A stretch of DNA of 64,000 bases. It comes from Omphiscola glabra (taxonomy: Eukaryota > Mollusca > Gastropoda > Lymnaeidae). Below are positions 11,659 to 23,600 of this stretch, one piece after another. The translations under genes and the position numbers were made by a program. The notes beneath the pieces were generated by a model, which was not told the DNA's origin, ran no database searches, and worked only from the letters and a program-made list of their open reading frames with translations. Position 1 is the stretch's first letter; each line of letters starts with the position of its first letter. The stretch lies in the NCBI GenBank assembly GCA_964017045.1, contig OZ024794.1, forward strand, positions 21,625,316 through 21,689,315, read 5' to 3'.

Positions 11659-14600
11659 CTAGTCGTTGTCCGTGTTCTTGCTGACAACCCTAGCCATTCT
11701 CTTGGCGATGTTAATCCACTGTGGAGCTGTTGGAGTCTCCAGCATGTCTTCGATGCGTTTGTTCATTCCAATTTGTTTCACCCTGGAACAACGGCAAAAT
11801 TTTGTATTTATCAACAGCTTCGCGAGTGTGCGGCTTACACTCTAAAAATGAACAAATGTTCATATCGTTTTCTATGGATTTAAGTTTTTCCGCTACTTAT
11901 TTTTACTGACGCACGTGTAAAGTGAATGTGTTCAAAGAAAACAAAAGTGCAGTACAGCACCGACTCTTTGATGAAGTGATTTCTAAATGGCATGTGAATT
12001 GCGGGATTTTTTTTTTTTTGAAACGCAAGAATTTGTTAATAGGCGCTTCTGACAATCCCATTGTCATATCTTGTGTTCGGAATGAGATCCACTCCTTTTC
12101 ACAAAGATTTTAATATTTTGTGATACAAGTTTGAGATATATTTTGAAAGGAAAGAAACTATTTCATATATATAAAAGAAGAGATGTCTCTGTATGTTTGT
12201 AAGTATTTGTGTCCGCTTTAAAACACGGCAAGGCTCTTCGACCAGTCTGTACCAAAGTAGGATCTTAAGAGAGTAGACAATTATTTTCACCTCATAATGT
12301 CGACTCAACCAGATGTTATTACATACATTTCTTACGTAGAAAAGTAAAAATTAATCTATCAAAAGCCTGGAGCCTGTACATTGATGGTGTGACAAAAGTC
12401 AAATACAAAACAAAAACCTTTTTAAAAACTCTTGTTGTTTTTTTAATTTTCTTTTCTAATTTTTCAATGGATAAAAATAAATGTTTCCTTCTACATCTAT
12501 AGATTTGCTGAGTCAAGTAGATATTAAAGTAAAACTTTCCCCTGCTGAAAATAGTGTTAAAAACTATGTTGGAGCTTTCATCTTTTATATAAACATGTAT
12601 TAATTGATATGACTGTAAGTAATCATTATGGTGTAGTCTAATTTAACTCATCGTTTATTATTATTAAAGTGGTCTTATATAGCGCGGTACCCCAGCCTAG
12701 GACCAGGCTCACCGCGCTTCACATAAAAAGTAGCAATCATGACATTAAAAAACAGTTACATAAAAATATTTAATTAAAAACAGCTTTGTAAGAAATATTG
12801 ACCTCGCCCACCCAAGTACCATTTACCCCTGTCTAGCCCTGGACGGCATCAAGCACGGAGCATTCTTTATCGGTGAGAGAGGGTGAGAATTGGTCGAAAT
12901 AGTAGAGTTTGAAGAGATTTGTCTAGAGTGTAGTTTTGAAGGCTTGGATGGTCGGTATATTGCAGATGTGTAATGGGAGAAAATTCCATTGTTTGGGGGC
13001 GCAGAAAGAGAACTATCGTTCACCTTAAGTTTTAGTGCGTGTCTTGGGAACCGAAAGAATACGCGTGTCTGCGGAGGAACGAATGTGTCGAACGGCTGAA
13101 TAGACGGAAAGAAGTAAGGAAGGGATATGAGGCGATAGGCTGTGGTGGAAGCCTATGGCCGGTGATTCTAAATATGCAGCCCTGAGAAAGCTGCTCCTAG
13201 GCAACCGTTTCGTCCCAGCTACTTCGCGAATTAGTTGCGAGGTGGAAACCCACTGTAGAATCCCTCTTAGAGGGCGTCCGATGCTTCCCCGGGACGGGTG
13301 GGGGGAGATATTAGGACGTTAATTTACCGTCCCGGTCCCTAGGAAAGTTGACTACGGACGCTTGAAACACAGCGTCTTCGGTCGACCAGACGTCTCCGGG
13401 CGGGGGGGGGGCCTCCATCAGCAAACTCGATCGAGCAGTTGCTGGTGGGGGCGTCCAACGCCCGAGGAGGTCTCTGGCGTCTTCCCGCACGGCCCGGCGC
13501 CGGGGACACCCGGCGGCTGGCGGGTGTGGGTGGACGCCAGGGAGGGCATTAGGAGCACAAGCTCGACGGCCCGCTGACGCCATTTCCTAATGAGATAAGA
13601 TAGGAAGGGTAGAAACCAGTGATAAGAAAAAGTTGAAACAGAGAACAGACAGCTTGTAAACAATGCAAGCATGTTAATGGAGCCAATAAACAACAAAGGA
13701 CACTTTTTAAACAAATGATAATTGTCTGACTATCTTTGTTAGACTCTGAGTTAGTCAGTTCTTACATGAGTCAGTTTGGTTTTTGTAGACGATGTTGAAA
13801 GGTTTTGTACATATTAATCAATGCGTTGTACATTGTGTTGCACATGTTGTGAAATGTGTTGCATACTTTATGAAAGTCTCCGGGAGTTTCTCCGAATCCA
13901 GTTTCTGCAGCGAGCCACAAAACAACATGCCCAGTTTGTCCAAGTAGTCGGTCAGTAAATGTAACATCTGCGCCTCTAGCAGTGCATGGTATTGACGCTT
14001 TACTCTGGGAACACACCACAAGAAAAAGTTAAAGGGTCAGCTATGCATGTGCAGCGTAGCTTTCAAACGGTTAACGGAAAAAAAAACATTATGTCCGAAA
14101 CCCATCTGTACAAAGGAATGCTGTTCTAAATTATCCATGTTCAACGGAGATTTTTTTAAAAACTTTCTTTACCTGAATTTGCGTGTGAGATATCGGGAAA
14201 ATCGAAACTTTTCTTTAAACACAATTTTTTGGTGGCTGTTTTTCCATTATTTTCGTTCGAACTAACAGTTCAAAAAAGAACATTCCTTTCGTACCTTTCA
14301 AATTTCCGGATAGCCTACAAAAGATCACGCCAGCTATGTACGCCAAAATATAATAACTGAGGGACTACATTCAAGCCGAAACGATGTTATCGTATTGTCC
14401 TGTCTATGGATTCAAGCTTCAGGATACCTTGCTCTACTATTTCATTATGTACATCAACCCAGTTTATTATTTTTAATTACCTTTTCAGATATTAAAAAAA
14501 GAATCTGCCGATCTTTTGGATAAATGGAGAATCTTATTCATTAAGTGATGGTTATGGTAATTGTCATCGTTGATATGAGATAAATGGACAATACATGGGG

Positions 14601-17600
14601 GCTGTGCTCGAGCCGGTGAAGGAAATAGTTGTTCAAGATAATATGTTTAGAATTGAAATGGAATTAAATAGTGGTTCAAGATATGTTTAGAATTGAAATG
14701 AAAGGAAATAGTGGTTCAATAAATGTTTAGAATTGAAATGAAAGGAAATAGTGGTTCAATAAATGTTTAGAATGGAAATGGAAGGAAATAGTTGTTCAAG
14801 ATAATATGTTTAGATTTGAAATGAAAGGAAATAGTGGTTCAAAATATATTTAGAATTGAAATGAAAGGAAATAGTGGGTCAATAAATGTTTAGGATTGAA
14901 ATGGAAGTAAATAGTGGTTCAAGATATGTTTAGAATTGAAATGAAAGGAAATAGTTGCTCAAGATATGTTTAGGATTAAAGTGGAAGTAAATAGTGGTTC
15001 AAGATATGTTTAGGATTGAAATGAAAGGAAATAGTGGCTCAAGATATGTTTAGGATTGAAATGGAAGTAAATAGTGGTTCAAGATATGTTTAGGATTGAA
15101 ATGGCTTTGTCCTGTCTTTCCATTTTCAAGCCTATAGCCGTATCTTGTTCCACTACTTCTAAGACAACAACAACGGTGGTATTCAGCATTAAATTTATAT
15201 TGCGTGTGTGTAGACAAATAAAATAAAATTCGTAATGATGTTATAAGTTATACATCGGATTATGAGATTTATTCCAGCAGCTTGATTCATTGACCAGGTG
15301 CAATTGTCTTTAAATAGGGTCCCACTACACACGGTCCCTGCATGAATTTTAGTTTAGACCTGCTCGGTCAGGGTTCGAGCCCCGCGGGATCACATGGGAA
15401 ATGATTTTCTATACTTTTGTTCGTTTTTTTTAAAAGAAATAAATACGTACTTATTTCAGAATAGCGGGGTTGGGGTGTTGTTAGTGAGTTTCAATTTTTT
15501 TATTTTCCTCAGGACTCGACACATATGCTCAGTAATAGTCACAACTACCGAACCCACCTACATTATGTGCATATATTACCTACCTCTCTGGTGGTAAAAC
15601 CACATTGGTTTTCCTTAGTGAAAATTTGTCAACATTCTCCGTCCTGTAGGTCATTTCGTGGGGATTTGTGGGACGGAATCATGATAAATATTTAGATAAG
15701 TTTAGAATTGTGCGGGAATAAATTGTAAATAAATAGTGACGAATGACATTTAGCGTAATCCTATAAGAATGATAAATAATTAACAAGAATCGTTACTTGC
15801 ATTTTAACAGTTAGTCAGGCACTACGGCGATACTTCAGTCGTTACAGATAGTCAGACTCTACAGCAATACTGCAATAGCAAATATGTAATGCTGATTCCT
15901 TTCCAAAACTATACATCTAAGAGTACAACAAAGTGTATTCAGCATAAGCAAGCTAACCATTCGTATCTCCTTTCTGTCAGCCTCCGTGACGTCACTTCAT
16001 CCTCCTCTCCGCCCGGGAAAAGTGGGCTGTCCAGCACTGAGTCCTGAGAATTCGCCAAGGAGAGGCGAGTTGATGAGAGAGCTTCCTCTTCGATCTTACG
16101 GCCGAAACAACTCTTTCCCTAAGACAAGGAGTTAAAAGTTACATTTATTTAACATACATTTTGGTAAGAAGTGAATCATCTGTCTTTAAAATATCATTTT
16201 AGTTACACTTTTTTTTTTCAAATAAAATTATAAAAGCTTCAGTTTTAGTTGTATAATTATGTACTAGCAAGTTAAAGCCCTCCAAACAAAGGCGGTCGCA
16301 ATACATCTTCTTATCTACGAAAGTTAACAAAACATGCATTCAATGACCGTACTTTATAACATTCCTAAATAAGTGGTACCCCCCTCCCCCAGGTACGCCC
16401 GAACTATATTAATATTTAATATTTAAATGCCCCACCCCCCTCCTTTTTTTACACCGCAGTTTTATATCACCACTTCCGTTAAACAAAAGAAATTACGCAC
16501 CATACGTACTTCGGTATTTTTGAGAATCGCAGTTAGCGGAAATTGAATTTAATGAAATCAGCGCCATATGGGAGCTTTAGTGGCATTGTTACATAGAGAA
16601 TTATCTACAGCGCCACCTGGGAGCTTTAGTGGCATTGTTACATAGAGAATTATCTACAGCGCCACCTGGGAGCTTTAGTGGCATTGTTACATAGAGAATT
16701 ATCTACAGTGCCACCTGGGAGCTTTAGTGGCATTGTTACATAGAGATTTGTGTACAGCGCCATCTGGGAGCTTTAGGGACATTGTTACATAGAGAATTAT
16801 CTACAGTGCCATCTGGGAGCTTTAGTGGCATTGTTACATAGAGATTTGTGTACAGCGCCACCTGGGAGCTTTAGGGACATTGTTACATAGAGAATTATCT
16901 ACAGTGCCACCTGGGAGCTTTAGTGACATTGTTACATAGAGATTTGTGTACAGCGCCATCTGGGAGCTTTAGGGACATTGTTACATAGAGAATTATCTAC
17001 AGCGCCACCTGGGAGCTTTAGGGACATTGTTACATAGAGAATTATCTACAGCGCCACCTGGGAGCTTTAGGGACATTGTTACATAGAGAATTATCTACAG
17101 CGCCATCTGGGAGCTTTAGTGACATTGTTACATAGAGAATTATCTACAGCGCCATCTGGGAGCTTTAGGGACATTGTTACATAAAGATTTGTGTACAGCG
17201 CCATCTGGGAGCTTTAGGGACATTGTTACATAGAGAATTATCTACAGCGCCACCTGGGAGCTTTAGTGACATTGTTACATAGAGAATTATCTACAGCGCC
17301 ATCTGGGAGCTTTAGGGACATTGTTACATAGAGAATTATCTACAGCGCCATCTGGGAGCTTTAGGGACATTGTTACATAGAGAATTATCTACAGCGCCAT
17401 CTGGCAGCTTTAGGGACATTGTTACATAGAGAATTATGTACAGCGCCATCTGGGAGCTTTAGTGACATTGTTAAATAGAGAATTGTGTACAGCGCCATCT
17501 GAGAGCTTTAGTGACATTGTTACATAGATAATTATGCACAGCGCCATCTGGGAGCTTTAGTGACATTGTTACATAGACAATTAAGTACAGCGCCATCTGA

Positions 17601-20600
17601 GAGCTTTAGTGACATTGTTACATAGACAATTATGTACAGCGCCATCTGGGAGCTTTAGTGACATTGTTACATAGACAATTATGTACAGCGCCATCTGGCA
17701 GCGTTAGGGACACTGTTACGTAGAGATTTTTGTATTTAGATGACATGAAGACTAGCCGGAGTCATCTTCAATTGGAGATTAACAACAACTTGGATGAATT
17801 ACGTCATTATCAAAGTACCGAACATAATAATTATCCATTCTTATCCATTAGGTGAAATGTACGCAATGCCAACATGAGGGCTAGAACTACTTTGTTTTCT
17901 TGTTTTTCTTGGGTTTTCTTGGGTTTTTTTTTTCTTTTTTTGGTATTTTTTTTTTTTTGTGTCCTTGTTTTTGTTTGTTTTTTTTAAAAGAATTACGGTG
18001 AAACGATAAGAGTAGCGTAACTAATCAACGTGCAGAGTCTTGGGAATCAAAGCTTGTGTCTAATGGCAGAAAAACTTCTTGCGGCAAACTGCCTAGGTGA
18101 CACCATCCTCTTATGGCAGCTTGTATAGTGACACAATGCCATGTGTGTACCTCGAACGTGAATACCGGACCTGGTACATGACCCTGCAGAGATGAGCTAA
18201 CGCAGTGGTTATCAACCTTCCTAATGCCGCGACCCTTTAATACAGTTCCTCGTGCTGTGGCGACCCCCCAGCCACAAGATGTTTTACGTTACCACTTTAT
18301 AACTGTAGAGCACATGTGTTTTTAGAGGGTCTTCGGCGACCCCTGGGAAAGGGTCGTGCGACCCCCCAAATGGGTCGCGATCCACAGGTTGAGAACCGCT
18401 GATCTAACGTGACGCGTAGAAGCCCGGACAGAGCACAATGAGGCAAAGCCTGCACGACTGGTCTTCCTCTGCATCCTGGCATATTTTAGGTCGTCAAGAC
18501 CAAGTGTTGCCACTGGATTGAAACAGGCAAGGGCCAAGAGAGAGTGGGGCTGATGAAATGCGCAATTCTCATTTGTTTTAATTAAAGAGTGTAGCCCAGT
18601 CGTGTCTACTGACCGTCGAATATAGCCTTGGTCATTTTGACTTGCGAAAGACGAACAACATACACATAAATATAAGGATTTCCAACGTGTTTAAACATTA
18701 GTATTATTGTTGTATCTCTTTATACGATACAGACGATAGCTAGCAAACTTTTCTATCAGATTGCTAGTCTCTATAGATGCGGGTGAAGAGCAAATAGGTT
18801 GGTCCCCGCAGCGGTCACATTAATTTGGCTGGCATATATGACAGGCATTCGACAGGCATACAACAGGCATACAACATGCATACTACAGGCATACAAAATA
18901 CGAATCTCATTGTAAACTTTACCTTCACAAACTGTTCGAAATCGTAGAATTCATCAAGCAGCTGACAAAACAAGATCCTGCTCACCGCTTGCCTCATATT
19001 GTGCTGAACTGGGTCTTGTGGTCTGGAATAATACATCGGGGAACATTGGAACAATCTAATTCTATTGATAATCGCCTGCTGTTTGATATCACTGCCGATA
19101 TCTATCGAGTTTTACTGTCCCGTCTCACTTTCTTTTTTTAAATGCTGCAAATTTCAATGTTAACCTTTCACCTCAAAGGCTAGCAGACGGCCGAACGGTG
19201 TATTCCTTTTAAATGTCATAATAATGCACGACTTTAAAATAATAACACATACACTGCAAAACGATCCAAAAATATTTAAGTGCCTCTACTTAATTAGTTA
19301 AACTCCTTCCTACCTGAAGAAAAGTTTGGATACCTCGTTGGCAAACACGTTGAAATACACCGTCTGTTCGTCAAAGTCCTTTAGATTTTCTAGACAAACG
19401 TCTCTGACGTCATCCACGAGGACATCAGTTTTTGCCAGGTTGACCGGGGCCTTGGGGATGACGAGGCGTTTTTCCGGCCACGGCCCGAGCGTGTCCGATG
19501 TCTCCGTGATTCTCAGCAGCCAGTGGGACACTCGCCTTACTTCTTCCGTCGGCCTTCGTGACTGCGGCAGCATGGCGAGACTGTTTTTTTCTCTGAACTG
19601 TTCCAAAAGAGCCGAGTCGGACACCGACTCTCTGTTGAGTGACGTTTTAGGCGGAATCAAACTCGGCCTCGCCGATGTTTTCTCTAACGCGAGGGGGGCT
19701 TTGGATATGCTGCCCGAACTCTTGAATCTGCTGGCGCTCCTCTTCTTCAAGTCTTCCTTTTTATCCTCTTTTGTCTCCTCTTTTGTCTCCTCTTTTGTGT
19801 CCGCTTTGCTATCTTCTTCGTCTCCTTCGGGTCTCAATTTTAAGCTCGGAAGATCTGGACTTATGCGTTCCACCAAAAGAGCAGCCAGGGCAACTTCGAT
19901 TCGAGTTTTTCCCAGCAGCTTATGCACTTTGATCAAAACACTTTCCTTAACATCGGCCAACGATAGCTGAGCACTTGAAGTGGTGCTGAGATTAGTACCC
20001 GATGTCACGTCATTTGAGTCTTCGTCCTCCTCCGCTTCCTTTGTGAAAGACTTTTCATGCAGTAAAATCTCATCCAAGGATAGCATAACACCGACAGGTA
20101 TTTTTTCCTCCATGATCGCTAGTAATTTCCCGATGCGGTAAGCCGAAGCAGTGTTATACTTAAACCCGGGATTGAGAAATTCAAATAAATCTTTCCCTTT
20201 GATATCGGAGTGAAACTTTTCCTCTCTCAGATTGTCTTCCTGTACAGGTAAAATGTGAATAATCTCGTCTAAAATATGTCGAATAAAATGTTCGGTCATC
20301 CTCCTTTGGATCACCTCATCGATACTCAGCCTGCGTCTCTCGTTGTGGTCAAAAGGTTTAGTGTACCCCGTGATCCTCAAGACGATGCTTGCCCCGTTTT
20401 CCAGAACCGGTCGCGTGAGGAGTCGCCAATCTTCCGAGTAAAATCCCATCGTGATGGCCTGGTAGAGGAACGGTACGCGGTACGTCTCGTTGGGGAGGAG
20501 GACGCCCCCGCACGCGTCGAACACAAACCTCTTCTCGCTGAGCTCGGGGCTGCAGCACATGTCGGTACTGTCGAGTCTGATCCAGTGGAAGTAGATGACC

Positions 20601-23600
20601 GTGGGACCCGTGTTGGTCATGATCACCGAGCTGACGCCGTGAGACCCCAGCTCCGCGACACAGCCAACGTCTATCACGTGACTCTCCGTGGCACGTTCTT
20701 TGCTGTTTGTCCACAGCAGCCAGGTGTCCTTGAAATAAATGCCCGGAATGCGGCTGTTATCAGAATTCAGGTCCGTGTCTGAGACGTTGTAGGACTCCAT
20801 CGATACAACAGAGAAACTCTGTCTGTCCCTCTCCAACTTATATCTCACGGGATAAATAGTTTCCTTCGGATATTTCTTCTTCATGGCCATAGATTTTTGG
20901 CGAGACCTTGGTAGCTTTTGTATATTTGAACCAACGACGGAGAGTGACGTGATCTTTGGTACGAAAAGGTCTTTAAAATGAACCTCTTTTTTCCTTGTTT
21001 CGGGACCATTCCATTCATCATCTCTTTCCCCCGCCGTGCCTTTAACAATTGCCAACATTCGATCCGTTGCAACCGGACATCCGACCCATTCTGTTGATGA
21101 CTCATACCCTCTCTCCTGACGACTGACCACTCGGCATATTCCATTTTTTCTCTCGGCGTTTACTTTAGGGTGCGCGAAAAACTCCGCGTCCGGTAATTTT
21201 GGTGGCGTCACGGTTCTCAGCAATGCCAATATATTGCATTCTTCCCCCGACGGGCCGATCTTTGGCAGCAGCTGTTTCTTGCGCAGCAGGAGACTCTGCC
21301 TTTTCTTCCCAGTCTTCCCCATGATGTAGTTCTCCATTTGTACCTGCATCTTCTTCACCTGCGAATGTAAACCATTTAATCTCTACTGCTATACTGTGTG
21401 TGTTGTCAGCCCCTTGAGGTTTGACATAAAGCGATTATATGATCATAAAGAACCAAACGAATCATTATGAGCGTCACATTTATTGGTACATATATTTATA
21501 CAGTGGCGAGTAAAAATGGGGGCCCTTTTGGGCAAAGTAGCTTCAGTATGATGTCTCAGGCCGAAATCTGTGTGGGGAAGTTGTGACATTTGGATATTAG
21601 ACCAGTGCCGTCTTGAAGGATGGCCCACTGGACACTGGCCCACTGGACACTAGGGCGCCTCACGTTTCTAGGCCGCCTCACGCTTCTAGGGGCATTATGC
21701 AGCCAATATTAATAGTGTATATTGAAATATTTTAGGCAATTTATTTTTCTTTCAAAATGAAAGCGACAAGACCGTTTCTCCAGTTTACTTAAACAAGTCT
21801 TTCGATTCTCACATCAATTAAATAATTATTTTTTTTTTGGAACAAGCTTTAAAAAAAATTATTTTGATAAATTATCAATTTGAAAAAAATCAATTAATTA
21901 TTTTCTCGGTTTTTTTTTTGTGGGGGTGGGTGTTGGGGGAGGAGTAAATAAAAGAGTCTTGCAAAAGGCATCAAAACGTTCATTATTTAGTAATTTAATT
22001 AGAAAATCCCAATAAACTTTTTAAGTTACTGCATTTGTCTGAAAACTCACATAAATCCCACATTAATACACATATGACGGCTTTGCAAATATTTCGTTTC
22101 TTCTTTTTTTTAAATACCATTTAGAGACACTTTCTTTTAAAAATGATATTTTTTGTCGCCATACAAAATCTATTCAACCTTTTTTACCAAACAGTGTTAT
22201 CCCATTTTTTGTAACTGTAAATTGTTTATATTTTATAAATTTGTTTCACAAATTAATATGTTGTCTCGTAAAAAAAACTATTAATTTTTGGAAAAGTTGT
22301 GTACTTATGTTTTTTTCGTAAAAATTAACTATTCAGATACAACGCAAAATAAATAGGGAACCTAAATTATAACTATCTGTCGGTGGCTGTTAAGTGTGGA
22401 TGAATGCAAAACTAAATTCAAGTATGCACCAAAATGCATCCCATCATTTTTTTTGAATTTATCAAACATTTTCTAGGTGGGCGTTACTGAGACCTCCCTC
22501 CAAATCTCAACCAAGGCCGGCGCTAGGTTTTCGGGGCCCCGCGCGTTACCGTACTATATGTATAACATACATACGCCTACTAATAGTTCCTAATCCAGTC
22601 AACAAAATATTTGGAGTTATTGGATAGTCAAATGGTCTGAAGGTCAGTCTGGTTCCCATACTATCACTTAAAGATGAATCTCGGGAAGACCTCTGGGCGC
22701 ATGTTAAGCAGTCGAAAGGGGATTATCAGGGAATTTTATATAAGCCTATAACGTGTCTTAATATCCTATCGGTGGAATATATAACGTCAACGGCCCCGCA
22801 AAATTCCATTTGCCCAAGGCCCTGCACCCTCCTAGCGCCGGCCCTGCCTTAACCCCCAGTTTCGTTCGGCGCCCTCGGTCCATTCTCTCTCCCCAATGAA
22901 AGTGACAGTACCGACACATTTGAATCTAAACAGCGCTGGGTGGAAGGAAATAAAGGTATTTTTATTGAACGGATAAAATTATGATAATCACAAAATTATG
23001 ATTAGTTTGGTATACGTATTTGGACTATAAAGATTCTAGGGACGGAACTAATCTGAGGCTAAAAGCGTACCTTCAGGGTGCTCCACTACCAGAACAAATT
23101 TATGGTTACGTAAGGCGGTGGTGACGACGACAGAGCTGGCCCTGGGTATCAAATTTGCTAATTACGGTGCCATAAGATCCCCCCTCACGCCTGAAATACT
23201 CACCCCAATCCCCCGTGGAAAATAATTACCCGTAAGAAACTGATCAAAACGCACAGGCCAACCTGGGCCATAATACTTTTCATGACATTACTCGAACGAC
23301 AGGCAATAAACAACTGTCTATACTTTCTGCGTAATGCTTTCTGCTGTTGTTCTCCAAATTTCCATAATACTTTTCATGACATTACTTGAACGATAGGCAA
23401 TAAACAACTGTCTATACTTTCTGCGTAATGCTTTCTGCTGTTGTTCTCCAAATTTCGGCTCCTTAGAGTAGGACTGTTTTGGCATTTGTGTTAAAAAATT
23501 ATATTCATGGGCGCCCTCGATTTCTACCCTACTCCCCGATGAAAATGATCGTTGATTTTGATGACGATAGATACACGTCCTAGAGGCGTAGCTGTTATTA

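Noticed and set aside
13311..13714. GC-rich open frames on both strands
   Set aside because: They lie in a dispersed repeat; the other copy near 51.3 kb does not keep the same frame.
14290..14345. Alternative small exon for MYCBPAP-like copy A (donor GAAAG|GTACGA)
   Set aside because: With its available acceptors the length does not satisfy the phase-2 to phase-2 requirement; the exon at 15584-15643 does.
15355..15400. tRNA-like 3' half (GGTTCGAGCCCCGCGGGATC)
   Set aside because: It has a T-loop-like GTTCGA but no acceptor, D or anticodon arms that pair; the T stem itself has only about three pairs.
19326..20782. Plus-strand frames of 214 and 168 residues
   Set aside because: Antisense shadows of the large MYCBPAP-like exon, whose minus-strand frame is conserved in a paralogue.
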